64,000 nucleotides of DNA, from NCBI RefSeq assembly GCF_028293835.1, contig NZ_JAQGNX010000089.1, positions 47,955-111,954 of the forward strand. Direction: 5' to 3'. Positions 1 through 10,280 of this stretch are shown piece after piece. The number at the start of each line of letters is the position of its first letter. The first letter of the stretch is position 1. The position numbers and the translations under genes were made by a program. This DNA is from Pseudomonas sp. Lineage in GTDB: Bacteria > Pseudomonadota > Gammaproteobacteria > Pseudomonadales > Pseudomonadaceae. Under the pieces are notes generated by a model. That model made no database searches and was not told where the DNA came from. It worked only from the letters and a program-made list of their open reading frames with translations.

Positions 1-1081
1 TACCTGGTTTGAGCGTCGCTTCTACTACCCATACCCGATGCAGCTCCCAGCGCTCACACGCAGGGTTAGCGTGGTGCGGTGTAAATTGGTCTTCCTGTTT
101 GCAGTCAAAATAGAGTTTGTAGGCGTTGTACGGGATGTACATCTCTTTACGCCCGACCAATTTATAGTCGAAACGATCCTGAGCGCCGGAGAACATTTGC
201 AGTTCGTCAAACAGGTTGACCCCGCCCTGGTTGGATACCGGCGTGTCGTAACCGAACTCGGGCGCCAGTTTGATGCGGCGTTGGCCGGGGGTGTAGCTCC
301 AGGCCCGACGTGGCTTGGCAATGGGGTCCAGGTAGTCGTCGAGTACGATTAACTGGCCCGCACTGCGCGCCGGGTATTTGTCCAGCGCGTAAACGCGAGC
401 GTACATCTGCGGGTCGCGGTCAGCTTGCTTGACCTGATAGAAAGGCTGCTCTTCGAATGTCCTTTGCTCGGCGGTTTTGGTGATTTGGCCATTGGCATCG
501 ATCACCCAACTGTTGGAAGACGAGGTGGTCGAGTAACCATGGCCGACCTTGTAGCGTAGTTGTTGGTTCCACATGACCTCGTTGCCGGTTTTAGGAATCG
601 GAAACGGCAGACCACCCCGGCACACCGGGTCTACTGCCAACCCATCGTTGAGGGTTTTGCAGGTACCAGCGTTACGTACAGTGGCGTCGAGGACTTCTTG
701 CGGGTAAGCGGTAGTGCGGTGGCTCGGGAAAATATCCAAGTAGTATTCAGGGTATTTTTTGAGCAGCGTTTTCTGCCCTTCGCTGAGCTTGTCGGCGTAC
801 TTGTCCATGTTTTTTGAATCAATGCGCATCAGCGGTTTTTCATCTTTGTACGGGTCGACCCAGAACCCGCTGTCTGCTATGAAGCCCGGCGGTGCAGTGC
901 GTAGACCGCCCTCGTAGGCCGGTATCGAACCATCGGCGTTGCCGGCGCGAATCGCGCCGAATGGGGTCAAGGTTTTTCCCAGTTCAGCGGCTTCTTGCGC
1001 GGTGACTGCGGCGACGCTGGCGGCTGAACAACCGAGCAGCGCGAAGGCCAGGACCAGAGTAGGGGTTGGATGTCGTAACAC
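1..1081 (-). CDS. DUF1329 family envelope protein, C-terminus cut by window edge
   Basis: About 360 residues are visible, read from a GTG start at 1081 that has AGGAGA just upstream; the 3' end lies outside the window. The N-terminus (MLRHPTPTLVLAFALLGCSA) is a signal peptide with an LLGC lipobox-like cysteine, so the protein is probably exported, possibly as a lipoprotein. The body has the aromatic-rich pattern of DUF1329, including a KPRRAWSYTPGQRRI segment. DUF1329 proteins are nearly always encoded beside DUF1302 proteins, as here (55 bp downstream of it), and resemble outer-membrane lipoprotein-sorting folds. A role in uptake or handling of hydrophobic substrates is family-level inference. 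Confidence 0.85.
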   Translation of the reverse strand, partial: MLRHPTPTLVLAFALLGCSAASVAAVTAQEAAELGKTLTPFGAIRAGNADGSIPAYEGGLRTAPPGFIADSGFWVDPYKDEKPLMRIDSKNMDKYADKLSEGQKTLLKKYPEYYLDIFPSHRTTAYPQEVLDATVRNAGTCKTLNDGLAVDPVCRGGLPFPIPKTGNEVMWNQQLRYKVGHGYSTTSSSNSWVIDANGQITKTAEQRTFEEQPFYQVKQADRDPQMYARVYALDKYPARSAGQLIVLDDYLDPIAKPRRAWSYTPGQRRIKLAPEFGYDTPVSNQGGVNLFDELQMFSGAQDRFDYKLVGRKEMYIPYNAYKLYFDCKQEDQFTPHHANPACERWELHRVWVVEATLKPG

Positions 1082-1135
1082 GGGCGTTTCTCCTGAATTC
1101 TTGTTGGAGACCAAGCAGAAAAGTTGTCTGGCTGC

Positions 1136-2791
1136 TTAGAAAGAGGTCTTGAAGGTGAAGGCCAACCAGCCGCGATCGGTACTGCCTACGCCGCCGTTGC
1201 CGCCCACGGTGTTGCCTGCAAGGGTTTTCGACTGAGCGGTGGTGTCGGCGTAACGCAAGCCAAACTCGTAGCGTTGGGCGTAGGTAAGCTTGACCCCGGC
1301 TGACCAGGACAAAGCGCCTTCGTTACCGCCGCCCGCAGTGGCAGCGTTACCGTGCAGGCCGTAGTTGGTGGTGATCGGTACGTCCATGTCCCATGACGGG
1401 AAAATCGACAGGTAGGTCGGCGTAAAGTTGACGGCCAAACCGTAATAGTCGCGGGTCGAACAACCATCAGACTTATCGCCTGAACCGGCAACACCGGTAC
1501 GCTCATTGACGCAACCCGGTTGACCGACGCCGTCGTACAATTCTTTGTGTTCAGTCACACGCTCAAGGTGGCTGTAGGCAAATTCGGCGACGACGGTGGC
1601 ATTCTCAGCCAGGAAGCTGCGGGGCATTAGGTAAACGCCGTTGGCGATAAAGTGCAGGGTGTCGCCGCGCGGACCTTCGTCATCGGTTGGGTCCACGGCG
1701 GTGGCGTTCAAAGCACCGTTCATGCGATAGGACAATTCGCTACCCACCGAAACCGACTCGATGACCCGGGAAAAACTTAAGCCCACCAATTTGACGTCAC
1801 GAGGGTAAACCAAACGATAGTCGGCCTGGGCGAAGCGGATTTCCGGAGCCAGCCACGGTTGGTAATCGTCGAATTGGCGGTAGTAGGCGCCAAAGTTCGA
1901 TTCGATGGACTCGACGTTAAGCTTGGCCATCACGCCCCAGTTGGCACTGGCTCGCCCGTCCTTGGAGGATGAGTGGTTAAGGTATTGCCCGCCGCCCAAC
2001 GGCAACCGATCGGTGCCTTCGAAGAACGGGTCTGCGGGACCAAAGTAAGTGCCGCCATACGGCAGCCGGGTGTTTTCCCACTCATAGAAGTACTGCCCAG
2101 CGATGGTCAGCGCATCGGTCACCTGCGCTTTGGCAAATATCTGCCCGACTGGCAAGAACACTTCTTTGATCTCGATCCCTGGGCTGGTAACCGCTTTCAC
2201 ACCATCGGTAGGCGCCTGGGAGTAAGAGATCGAGTGAGCTGCGAACAGTAAGCCTTCGCCCCAGTAGTTGGTTTGCCGACCGACCTTTACGTTGACCAAG
2301 GCTCCGGCCAGTGAAAAGTTTTTCCAGACAAAGGCGTCCAGGATTTCACCGGAAGGACCGTTGACGTAGCGGTCGACCTGCGAGCTGTAGTGGTTGTTGT
2401 TGTAGCTTGTGCCGTACGCAGGGTTGCTCGGACTGACGCTGCCATCGTCGTAGGCCTGGTCATACCAGCCCGCAGCGCTCATACGTGCGCCCCAGTTGTT
2501 GAGGTAGGAGAAGTCCAGTTCGGTCAGTAGGTCGAGGCGATTAGTAACGACGTCGCCCTTGTTGAACTTGCCGTCCGACTCGTCGTAGTTGGGGTTGTTG
2601 AGGATGCGGCTGTCCTGACCTTCTGTGCGCATTCCCAGGGTGTATCGGACGGTGTTGTCCCAGCGCAACTGATAGTCAGGGTTGGGCAGGTCAATCGAGT
2701 CGGCGCAGGCCAGGCCGCTGGCGCCCAGTACCAACAGCGTGATGGCGCCGCGCGTGACGGCATTGCGTCCCTGGAAGGTCATGTCTTTCAT
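1136..2791 (-). CDS. DUF1302 family outer-membrane-type protein
   Basis: A 551-residue protein with a Sec signal peptide (hydrophobic stretch about residues 15-30, ending near ACADS). The mature part is rich in Tyr, Asn and Gly, with alternating aromatic and polar runs and a C-terminal Phe (TFKTSF), as expected of a beta-barrel outer-membrane protein. DUF1302 members accompany DUF1329 in operons for degradation of hydrophobic compounds. It lies between the aldehyde dehydrogenase and DUF1329 genes on the same strand, so it is probably the outer-membrane step for the substrate of the upstream GMC and aldehyde dehydrogenases. The start at 2791 has AAGGTAA about 5 nt upstream; the Met three codons in is an alternative. 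Confidence 0.85.
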   Translation of the reverse strand: MKDMTFQGRNAVTRGAITLLVLGASGLACADSIDLPNPDYQLRWDNTVRYTLGMRTEGQDSRILNNPNYDESDGKFNKGDVVTNRLDLLTELDFSYLNNWGARMSAAGWYDQAYDDGSVSPSNPAYGTSYNNNHYSSQVDRYVNGPSGEILDAFVWKNFSLAGALVNVKVGRQTNYWGEGLLFAAHSISYSQAPTDGVKAVTSPGIEIKEVFLPVGQIFAKAQVTDALTIAGQYFYEWENTRLPYGGTYFGPADPFFEGTDRLPLGGGQYLNHSSSKDGRASANWGVMAKLNVESIESNFGAYYRQFDDYQPWLAPEIRFAQADYRLVYPRDVKLVGLSFSRVIESVSVGSELSYRMNGALNATAVDPTDDEGPRGDTLHFIANGVYLMPRSFLAENATVVAEFAYSHLERVTEHKELYDGVGQPGCVNERTGVAGSGDKSDGCSTRDYYGLAVNFTPTYLSIFPSWDMDVPITTNYGLHGNAATAGGGNEGALSWSAGVKLTYAQRYEFGLRYADTTAQSKTLAGNTVGGNGGVGSTDRGWLAFTFKTSF

Positions 2792-2845
2792 CGGTTTACC
2801 TTATTTTTATTGTTACTACGTGGTTCGGGAAACGCGCTGGCTGAC

Positions 2846-4333
2846 TTAACGGCCAATCGGGTAAATGATCGACTTTTCCTGGGTGAATTCTTTGAGCCAG
2901 TCGGGACCGAATTCACGGCCGATGCCGGAGCGTTTGAAGCCACCGATAGGCGCATAGGGCATCTGCCCGCCACCGCCATTGAGGTACACGCTTCCGGCAC
3001 GAATGCGCCGGGCCATGTCCAGCCCAGTGGCAGCGTCTGCAGTGAAAATCCCGCCGTTAAGGCCAAAGCGCGAATCGTTGGCGATGGCCAGCGCCTGTTC
3101 ATCTGTCTCGAAACCAATCGTCACGCCCACCGGACCGAAGATTTCTTCCTGAGCAATTTCCATGTCATTGCGCACGTCATCAAACAGCGTCAGCTCGCTG
3201 AAGAAGCCGCGTGGCAGGCCCGCTGGGCGTCCACCGCCGCAGACCAGGCGCGCACCGCTGTCGCGGCCACGGTCGATAAAGCCCTGGACTTTGGCCCGTT
3301 GCGATTCGCGGATCAGCGGTCCCATCATCACCGTCGGGTCGGCGGGGTCGCCGACCTTGATTTGGCTGGCGATGGCCTGAGCGATCTGCATGAACGGCGC
3401 ACGAATCGACTCATGCACCACGAAACGCGTCAGCAAAGCGCAGCCTTGGCCAGCGTTTACGGTCAAGCCGCCGACTGCCGCCATCGCGGCCATCTGCAGG
3501 TCGGCATCAGCGCGCACGATTAATGCTGATTTACCGCCAAGCTCCAGGTGCACTCGCTTCAGGGTGGGAGCGGCCTGGCTCATGATGCTGACGCCGACAG
3601 CTTCGGACCCGGTGAAAGAAACCATGTCCACGCGCGGGTCACTGCTTAGCAGCGCGCCGATGTGTGGGCCACCGGTGATGACGTTGAGCACCCCGGCGGG
3701 AAGCCCGATCTGTTCGGCCAATTGCCCGAACAGCAACGCCGAGTAAGGCGTGAATGGCGAAGGCTTGAGTACCAGCGTGTTGCCGGCGAGGAGGGCGGGG
3801 AACACTTTCGCCAGATTCAGCAGGAACGGAAAGTTGTAACCGGTAATGCCTGCCACCACACCGATCGGCTCGCGCTCGATGCTGCCGCCGCCTAGCAATA
3901 ACGGGCCGCCAGGATTGAAGGGGTTGGGCGCTGCGTGAGTGGATATTTGTCGTGGTTCACCGTTCAACGACTGATCGATTGCGGTCAGCACATGGCCCAG
4001 CGGCATATCCACTTGCATCCCATACGTCACCCCTTGGGAGCAGCCGACTTCAGCAATGATCAGCGCGGCAATGGCTTCGCGCTCAGCAACCAGAGCCCCA
4101 TGCAGGCGGCGAAGATAGCCGGCGCGTTCGCTCATGCTCATCAGCGGCCATGGCCCATGATCGAAGGCATGGCGTGCTGCGGCGATGGCCGCCTCTGCGG
4201 TGCTCTGGTCGCCCACCGGCGCATGGCCAATCACGGCTTCGGTGGCCGGATTGAGCACGGCTTCGGTGTCCGCAACGGGCACCCAGTGTCCATCGATGTA
4301 CAGCTTGTCCAAATGAGTAAAGGGGATGTTCAT
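2846..4333 (-). CDS. NAD(P)-dependent aldehyde dehydrogenase
   Basis: A 495-residue member of the aldehyde dehydrogenase superfamily, of usual length. Visible catalytic elements are Asn167 in GITGYNFPF, Glu264 in LELGGK, and the nucleophile Cys298 in NAGQGCALL. The start codon overlaps the stop of the GMC oxidoreductase gene by one base (TGATG), which indicates translational coupling. The pair should oxidise an alcohol to an aldehyde and then to the carboxylic acid. Genes are co-oriented with DUF1302 and DUF1329 downstream. The substrate cannot be read from sequence. Confidence 0.9.
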   Translation of the reverse strand: MNIPFTHLDKLYIDGHWVPVADTEAVLNPATEAVIGHAPVGDQSTAEAAIAAARHAFDHGPWPLMSMSERAGYLRRLHGALVAEREAIAALIIAEVGCSQGVTYGMQVDMPLGHVLTAIDQSLNGEPRQISTHAAPNPFNPGGPLLLGGGSIEREPIGVVAGITGYNFPFLLNLAKVFPALLAGNTLVLKPSPFTPYSALLFGQLAEQIGLPAGVLNVITGGPHIGALLSSDPRVDMVSFTGSEAVGVSIMSQAAPTLKRVHLELGGKSALIVRADADLQMAAMAAVGGLTVNAGQGCALLTRFVVHESIRAPFMQIAQAIASQIKVGDPADPTVMMGPLIRESQRAKVQGFIDRGRDSGARLVCGGGRPAGLPRGFFSELTLFDDVRNDMEIAQEEIFGPVGVTIGFETDEQALAIANDSRFGLNGGIFTADAATGLDMARRIRAGSVYLNGGGGQMPYAPIGGFKRSGIGREFGPDWLKEFTQEKSIIYPIGR

Positions 4334-5949
4334 CAGCGTGTCGCTCCTTCGGTTCTGCCGGTCATGAGTTCAGCGGCGCGCATGGCAACGGCCATGGCCG
4401 GGGCGTTGGTGTTGCCAGACGGCAGGGTCGGCATCACCGAGGTGTCGACTACGCGCAAGCCTTCCACACCACGTACCTTCAGGTTCAGATCGACCACCGA
4501 GGCCGGGTCGGCACCCATGCGGCAGGTGCCGGAAACGTGAAAGGCGGTTTGGCCGAAACGGCGCACGGCTGCAAGGATTTGCTCGTCGCTTTGCGCGTCG
4601 CTGCCGGGAGTGAGTTCTTTGACGATGAACGGTTTGAGCGCGGGTTGCGCAGCCAGTTGCCGGAACCAACGGACCAGCGCAACACCGGCAATGCGATCAA
4701 CTTCGGAGCTCAGGTAATTGGCATCGATAAGCGGCGCCACAGAGGGGTCTTTGGACTGAATCCGGATTTCACCCTGGCTTTCGGGGTGCAAAAAGTAGCC
4801 GCCGAGAGTCAGGCCCGGCTCTTTGTCGATCATCACTTTGTTGCCGTCGCCGAGCATCGAGTACAAGCTCACGCCGATTTGCGCGTCGGGACGCTCCAGG
4901 CCCTTGCGGGTTTTGACGAAACCACCGGCCTCGTGGGCGGCGTGGGTCATAGGGCCTTTCTTGCTGATGAAATAACGCAGTACCGAGCGCAACAACCCGA
5001 AGCCGGAAAAACAGTGATTGAAGCTGCCTCGGGTAACCCGGTACTGCATGGCGATGTACAGGTGCTCACGCAAGTTGCGTCCGACATTAGGCGAATCGCT
5101 GACCACTTTAATGTCCAGCGAACGCAGCAGATCGCCTGGACCGACGCCCGACAGTTGCAGCAATTTCGGGCTCTCGATCGCCCCGGCGCACAGTACGGCT
5201 TCACGACCGATACCTACCGTGCTCTGACCCGACGCATCGCGAAGCTGAAGCGCCACGGCTCGACCTGACTTGAACTCGATGCGCTCCACTGTGGTAGCGG
5301 TGAGCACGGTAAGGTTGAGGCGCTGGCGCACCGGGTCGAGAAAGGCTTTAGCCGCACTAAAGCGTTGTCCGCCCCACGTGGTCTGCGGTTGATAGCCGAA
5401 GCCGCCGTGCTTCACCGAGTCAACGTGATTGGTGTCAGCGACTTTGACCGTTCCGAGCTCAGCGGCGGCGGCAATCACCGCGTCGCATAATTCATCGCCG
5501 GAAGGATGCACGCTGACTTTCAGCGGGCCACCCACGCCGCGCCACTGGGCAGCACCTAACTGGTGGTCTTCGAGGGCGACAAACTGCCGGCCAATGTCTT
5601 TCCAGCCCCAGCCGCTGCACCCATTGGCTTCCCAGGCGTCGTAATCAGCCGGAGCGCCACGCACATAGACCATGCCGTTGACGGAACTGGAGCCGCCGAG
5701 GGTTCTGCCCTTGAGCCAAAGTTCGTCACCGAGACCTTTGCCGCGGGAGGCCTGATAGTCCCAGACATGGGGATTGCCCCGCGCCAGCAGCTTGCCAATG
5801 CCACGGGGCATGGCGATCATGGCGCTGCTGTCTTCCGGGCCGCTTTCGATCAGCAGCACCGACACGCTGGAATCATCGGACAGTCGGTTTGCCATTACAC
5901 AGCCGCAAGAGCCTGCGCCGACAATGATGTAGTCGTAGGATTTGTGCAT
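4333..5949 (-). CDS. GMC family FAD-dependent alcohol oxidase/dehydrogenase
   Basis: A 538-residue glucose-methanol-choline oxidoreductase with an N-terminal FAD dinucleotide fold (VGAGSCGCVMANRLSDD). GMC signature 1 lies in GRTLGGSSSVNGMVYVRG and signature 2 in GAIESPKLLQLSGVG. The C-terminal catalytic block has His in FHVSGTCRMG and Asn in PSGNTNAPAMA. No signal peptide is seen. Relatives include choline dehydrogenase, AlkJ and polyethylene-glycol dehydrogenase. It is the first gene of the four-gene operon and is divergent from a TetR gene across 391 bp that contains inverted repeats. It likely oxidises a primary alcohol whose aldehyde goes to the next enzyme. Confidence 0.9.
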   Translation of the reverse strand: MHKSYDYIIVGAGSCGCVMANRLSDDSSVSVLLIESGPEDSSAMIAMPRGIGKLLARGNPHVWDYQASRGKGLGDELWLKGRTLGGSSSVNGMVYVRGAPADYDAWEANGCSGWGWKDIGRQFVALEDHQLGAAQWRGVGGPLKVSVHPSGDELCDAVIAAAAELGTVKVADTNHVDSVKHGGFGYQPQTTWGGQRFSAAKAFLDPVRQRLNLTVLTATTVERIEFKSGRAVALQLRDASGQSTVGIGREAVLCAGAIESPKLLQLSGVGPGDLLRSLDIKVVSDSPNVGRNLREHLYIAMQYRVTRGSFNHCFSGFGLLRSVLRYFISKKGPMTHAAHEAGGFVKTRKGLERPDAQIGVSLYSMLGDGNKVMIDKEPGLTLGGYFLHPESQGEIRIQSKDPSVAPLIDANYLSSEVDRIAGVALVRWFRQLAAQPALKPFIVKELTPGSDAQSDEQILAAVRRFGQTAFHVSGTCRMGADPASVVDLNLKVRGVEGLRVVDTSVMPTLPSGNTNAPAMAVAMRAAELMTGRTEGATR

Positions 5950-6104
5950 TTTTATTGTTCAGCTCTGCAGGAAAACGATTCCGAGTGGGTGTTCAGCAAC
6001 GCTGAGAAAAAGCCGCCGTGGCACATGGGCGGACTGACGAAAGCGAGCGGACAAATGCATGAGGTTGTGCCGTGTTGATCAGGATTCATTGTTATTTTTC
6101 CCGT

Positions 6105-6179
6105 CTCTGTACTGGACAGAGCGGACTCTAAAACCGTCGCTGCACATCCACAACGGACAGATATCGCGATCTGTTCGGT
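6105..6179. promoter_or_regulatory. Putative operator pair between the GMC operon and tetR
   Basis: The 391-bp divergent intergenic region (5950-6340) holds two inverted repeats. CTCTGT-ACTGG-ACAGAG lies at 6105-6121. A second, looser one is centred near 6166 with arms CAGAT and ATCTG around ATCGCG (6158-6173). Both share an ACAGA half-site. They lie where the divergent TetR product (gene at 6341) would be expected to bind and control both directions. This is inference from symmetry and position only. Confidence 0.4.
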
Positions 6180-6340
6180 ATGGCTGGAAATCGAGTTGTT
6201 GAACAGTGCTGAACACCGCTGCTTGCTTGCTCCGTGGGGCTGTGACAGTCTTGGCGAAGATTGTTAAAACATTAATCACAAAACTGTTTAACAACCATCA
6301 CAAAAAGAAATTCACCAAGCCTCTCACGTAGAGATTCCGG

Positions 6341-6961
6341 ATGAATCAGCACATTCCAACCGTTGCCGACTGGCCCCATGAGTCGGATGTCAGCGGCGAC
6401 CGACATGCCTTGCGCGCGCAACGCACCCGCGAGCTAATGCTGGTGACCATGTATCACTTGGCCCTGGAGAAGGATTACTGCGACATCACCGTGCAGGATC
6501 TTCTCGACCGATCAGGTGTTGCACGGTCGACCTTCTATACCCATTTTCGCGATAAAGAAGACCTTCTGGTCGCCGGCTACGGGGTCATGGGGGCGCCCGC
6601 GATAAAACTCACTAACGTAGCGGATCGAGAACAAGTGGTTCTGGACGTCTGCGGCTGGTTGTTCGTAGCGACCGAACAACACGCCGCATTAACGACGTCG
6701 TTGATGGGCGGGACGTCGCGGGAAATAGTCCTGGCACACCTTGAAAACATGCTCGTGGTTCAGGTTCGTGAGCATATGAAAAAGCACAACGCCTACGACA
6801 CCAACGGCCTGCGTGGCGAGATCGCTGTGCGCAGCCTGGTGGGCGGGCTGCTTGCACTGTGGCTATGGTGGGTACGCCACGACTATCCCTGCGCGGCGCT
6901 GGGGCTTAGTGAAACCTTCAATGCGTTGATGAGCCAAGGCATCTGGCCCATCAGCGCCTGA
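6341..6961 (+). CDS. TetR/AcrR family transcriptional regulator
   Basis: A 206-residue protein with a TetR-type DNA-binding domain in about residues 28-75. The recognition helix region reads DLLDRSGVARSTFYTHF, followed by DKEDLL. The C-terminal helical domain is the ligand and dimer domain and has no recognisable specificity. The gene is divergent from the GMC/aldehyde dehydrogenase/DUF1302/DUF1329 operon and is probably its repressor. The start at 6341 follows a purine-rich CACGTAGAGATTCCGG leader. Confidence 0.85.
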   Translation: MNQHIPTVADWPHESDVSGDRHALRAQRTRELMLVTMYHLALEKDYCDITVQDLLDRSGVARSTFYTHFRDKEDLLVAGYGVMGAPAIKLTNVADREQVVLDVCGWLFVATEQHAALTTSLMGGTSREIVLAHLENMLVVQVREHMKKHNAYDTNGLRGEIAVRSLVGGLLALWLWWVRHDYPCAALGLSETFNALMSQGIWPISA

Positions 6962-7028
6962 TGCTCGGTTAAGGCGACCGCTTTATAAACGCGAGGCTAA
7001 AGGCGTTGTTGCGCTTGAATCGTCAGGA

Positions 7029-9059
7029 TCAAACACGAAACGCCCCGATTAGATGTTTCAGTTCAGCTATCTGGACAGTCAACTGACCGCTGGCACGTTC
7101 AGTCTGATGGGCTCCGGAGGCAGTACGCTCACCCGCCTGATTGATCGCGATGATGTTGCGGTCGATATTCTGAGCGACCGTCATCTGCTGCTCGGCAGCG
7201 GTTGCGATTCGCTGGTTCTGGTCGACGATTTGCCCGACGGCATCAAGTATATTCACCAGCGCTTTCTGAACCTGCCCTGATTGGCCCACCGCGCCGTTGG
7301 CGGTGTGATGACTCAGTCCCATAGCCGTTACTGCAGCCCCTACGCCGTTTTGCAGAACCTTGATCGTCTGTTGAATCTCGTCGGTGGATTGTCGGGTTCG
7401 TTGGGCCAGCGTCCGTACCTCATCAGCAACAACGGCAAATCCCCGGCCCTGCTCGCCAGCCCGAGCGGCTTCGATCGCCGCATTAAGCGCCAGTAAATTG
7501 GTTTGCTCGGCGATACTTTTGATTACGTCCAGGACTGTGCTGATCGACGCGCTGTCATTTGCCAGTTGGTTGATTACAGCAACCGAGCGCTCTATTTCCT
7601 CGGCCAGTCGCGTGATGCTTTCTTGCTGCGAATCCAGCAGCCCGCGGCCACTGGCGGTTTCCAGATTGACATTCCGTGCGCTGGCGACTGCAGCGACTGC
7701 GCTGTGAGCAACTTCTTGAGCCGTTTCAGTCATTTGATTCATTGCGGCAGCGACCTGTTCAATCTGACCCCGCTGGTCAGTAACGGCCACGCTGCTTTGC
7801 GCCGACACCGTCTCTACCTGGCCTGCCTGAAGCTGAACCTCGCCCACGGTGCTACCCACTTTTTCGATCAAGTCATGGATCTTCTGCACGGTGGTATTGA
7901 ACGCCAGGCCAAGGTCGCCCAGCTCATCGCGGCTTTGTGCATGGAAGCTGACGGTCATGTCGCCTGTAGCGACTTTGTCCATCATCTGTCGAAGACTGCC
8001 CAACGTGCTGCGGGTCGCGATATAAAATGCCGCATACAAATAAAAGATCGTCACGAACATCAAGGCGAGGGCGGCACTCAATGTCAGCATGCTGTTGCGT
8101 TTTTGCGCCAGGCGGTCCCGCAATTCATCGTCGAGCACGTGCAGAGTGGCCTCGTTCAGTCCATAGGTTTGTGCCATCAGCTCGCTAGTCTGGTCATAAA
8201 ACTGGTGCCATGGCATCTCGAGCGGGTCGGCCATTACCACATTTTTTTCGAACAACATTGCACCTTGTTTAAGGGACGTCCGACTGGTCGAGGCCAGTGC
8301 CTGTAACTGCTGGTTGGCGCCTGGGCTGGCAAGCATTGCTTCGTCCAGCCTTAGGCCATAGTCCGCGTCCAGTTTGTCCAAGGCATTGAGCAGGATGTCG
8401 AACTTCACGTTGGCGGTGGTATTCAATATATTCTGCGCTAATGAGTAAGTCCCCATTGAGCGACCTTGACCCAGCAATGACGTCACCTGCGGCGTAACGG
8501 TGTTGACCAGATCGATAAGCTGACGAACTTCAGGTTCATCATCCTGGCTTAGCCCTGCCTGGCTGGCGATGATCCGGCAAAACAGTTGAGCATCGGCCAG
8601 CATTCTTTCGATTAGCAGGCTTTTGTTCTGCAACGACGGGGCAGTCTGCTGAGCTTTGAACTCCTTGACCATTTGGTCGCGTTTGGCATTGAACGTGGCA
8701 ATCTGGTCGTTATCGAGGCTGACCGCTGTCAGCCGTTGCAATGTGCTCATCACCTGTTGTTCAAGCGTGGCGATGCGAGACTCCAAGTCATCGTTCTTGC
8801 CGGAAGGCCCTAGTACCGCGTTGATTTCGGCCAGGTTGCTCAGCGCTTCCAGGTCCCTTCGCAGATTCAAGCTGGTGCCCAGGAGATCAAGGCTCTTCAG
8901 CTCGATCTGCGTGGCCATGTACTGGTGGTATGAGTCGCTGACCAGGTACACGTTGGTGCCCAGCATGGGCAGGAAAAAAAGCATGCTCATGAGACCAAAC
9001 TTCATGGCGAAGCTCAGGCGGTTCATCAGTGCAATTGCCGGATACATCAGGGTCTTCAT
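7029..9059 (-). CDS. Methyl-accepting chemotaxis protein with long helical sensor domain
   Basis: A 676-residue chemoreceptor. One membrane segment lies near residues 20-41. An approximately 280-residue, Leu/Gln-rich, predicted all-helical periplasmic domain follows, then a second membrane segment near 323-345, a HAMP domain, and a cytoplasmic signalling domain. The conserved hairpin tip ([18 protein letters not shown]) is near residue 515. The sensor length fits helical bimodular (HBM) type receptors, which in pseudomonads sense TCA acids or aromatic acids; that assignment is tentative. It stands alone, between the GMC cluster and the nic cluster, so its ligand could belong to either. Confidence 0.88.
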   Translation of the reverse strand: MKTLMYPAIALMNRLSFAMKFGLMSMLFFLPMLGTNVYLVSDSYHQYMATQIELKSLDLLGTSLNLRRDLEALSNLAEINAVLGPSGKNDDLESRIATLEQQVMSTLQRLTAVSLDNDQIATFNAKRDQMVKEFKAQQTAPSLQNKSLLIERMLADAQLFCRIIASQAGLSQDDEPEVRQLIDLVNTVTPQVTSLLGQGRSMGTYSLAQNILNTTANVKFDILLNALDKLDADYGLRLDEAMLASPGANQQLQALASTSRTSLKQGAMLFEKNVVMADPLEMPWHQFYDQTSELMAQTYGLNEATLHVLDDELRDRLAQKRNSMLTLSAALALMFVTIFYLYAAFYIATRSTLGSLRQMMDKVATGDMTVSFHAQSRDELGDLGLAFNTTVQKIHDLIEKVGSTVGEVQLQAGQVETVSAQSSVAVTDQRGQIEQVAAAMNQMTETAQEVAHSAVAAVASARNVNLETASGRGLLDSQQESITRLAEEIERSVAVINQLANDSASISTVLDVIKSIAEQTNLLALNAAIEAARAGEQGRGFAVVADEVRTLAQRTRQSTDEIQQTIKVLQNGVGAAVTAMGLSHHTANGAVGQSGQVQKALVNILDAVGQIVDQNQRIATAAEQQMTVAQNIDRNIIAINQAGERTASGAHQTERASGQLTVQIAELKHLIGAFRV

Positions 9060-9472
9060 TGAACTCTGTCCTTTTTATTTTTATTTTTTGAAGCGCCGCA
9101 GTCGAAATCGATGAGCCATGCCATATTCAGGCAGACGTTCACATTAGTTATTCTTCATTGAGAATACTAGTCTGCATAAGAAATTGTGTGATTCGTCGGA
9201 CTGACGGGGACGGTGTGTATGTGGGTAGACAGCAAGGCTGTTGGAGAGTCTTAGAGATAAGAAGGGCTAAGAATAAGCTTCTTGGAAGGAACACGATGGT
9301 CATGAGAGCCAAAAACGCAGTCTAACCAACCATAACCATACGTTGCCCCCACCTTCAACACTCCACACGTTGACCGTCCCCCCGACACCCTGGAACTGTA
9401 AGGAAGGTAATCACACGATGAGCGTCGAGGCGCGGACAGGTCCGTCAGATAAGCATCAGGACAATGGAATAC
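9060..9472. other. Gene-free spacer, promoter of the chemoreceptor
   Basis: A 413-bp stretch without a convincing coding sequence. The part nearest 9060 is AT-rich (a long T-rich tract at 9069-9091) and must carry the chemoreceptor promoter on the minus strand. No clear operator, terminator or RNA gene was recognised. Confidence 0.4.
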
Positions 9473-10186
9473 TCATTTGGAGTTAATTGAGGGCGCCTGC
9501 AAACCTGCGGTAACGAACGCGCTCATCTGCTCCAGCACTTCCTGAGAATCCTCAGGATTGCACACCCCACCGGCCAATTCTTCCAGACGATGGGTATCAG
9601 AGAAGGCATACATATAAGCACCGACCATCAGGGTGACCCGCCAATAGGCTTCGCATTCGGTAATGTGCGGCAGCACTTCGCGAAAGGCCTCGACATAGGC
9701 TTTGGTGGAGGCGTTATAAGCCTCGTTTCGCAGTTTGTAGGAAACTTCTGGTGGCTCGGTATGCAAGCGTGCCTGCAGACGAATGAACGCGCGCCCCGCC
9801 TTGGTTTCGCGTAATACCAGGGTCGGACTGAGGAAGGCCAGAACGATGTTCTTCACATCGTATTGGCCGGACTGTTTGAGTTCATGGAGCCGATCAAGTC
9901 GTTCGTCGGAGATCTTGCTTCCGCGCCGCAAGAACACTTGTTCGAACAGGCCAAACTTGGAGCCGAAGTAATAATTGATGAGCGCCTGCGTGACCTTGGC
10001 CGCTTCCGCCACTTCGCGAAGCGTTGTGCCGGCATAGCCATGGTCCGCGAAGATTATTTCAGCCGCGTCCAGAATCTCGTCCCGGACATTGCTTAACCCT
10101 TCAGGCCGCCCCGGCTTGTTTTTGTTGGCTGGCTCGCGCCGCTTGTTCGGTACGCCACGTCGGCCGCTGATATTTACGCTGTCCAT
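9473..10186 (-). CDS. TetR/AcrR family regulator linked to the nic genes
   Basis: A 237-residue TetR family regulator. A basic N-terminal tail (residues 1-30, rich in Arg, Lys and Pro) precedes the helix-turn-helix domain. Its recognition part reads LREVAEAAKVTQALINYYF, followed by GSKFGLFEQVF. It lies downstream of nicF on the same strand, 94 bp away. In Pseudomonas putida KT2440 nicotinate genes are controlled by the TetR protein NicS and the MarR protein NicR; no MarR gene is present here. This gene may therefore be the pathway regulator, but orthology to NicS is not established. Confidence 0.82.
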   Translation of the reverse strand: MDSVNISGRRGVPNKRREPANKNKPGRPEGLSNVRDEILDAAEIIFADHGYAGTTLREVAEAAKVTQALINYYFGSKFGLFEQVFLRRGSKISDERLDRLHELKQSGQYDVKNIVLAFLSPTLVLRETKAGRAFIRLQARLHTEPPEVSYKLRNEAYNASTKAYVEAFREVLPHITECEAYWRVTLMVGAYMYAFSDTHRLEELAGGVCNPEDSQEVLEQMSAFVTAGLQAPSINSK

Positions 10187-10280
10187 GTTGCCTCAATTTA
10201 TTAGACGCCATACATCCTTACGGTGCAGCGATGAGGCGTCGAATGATATCACCACGGCTCAATGAGTCATTGCCGATGCG

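Noticed and set aside
2810..4540. Long plus-strand frames opposite the aldehyde dehydrogenase and GMC genes
   Set aside because: They are antisense shadows of strongly supported genes in GC-rich DNA and have no domain signatures.
10203..10237. GACGCC...GGCGTC inverted repeat between nicF and tetR considered as a terminator
   Set aside because: The arms are 6 bp with a loop of over 20 bases and no T-run, too weak to call.
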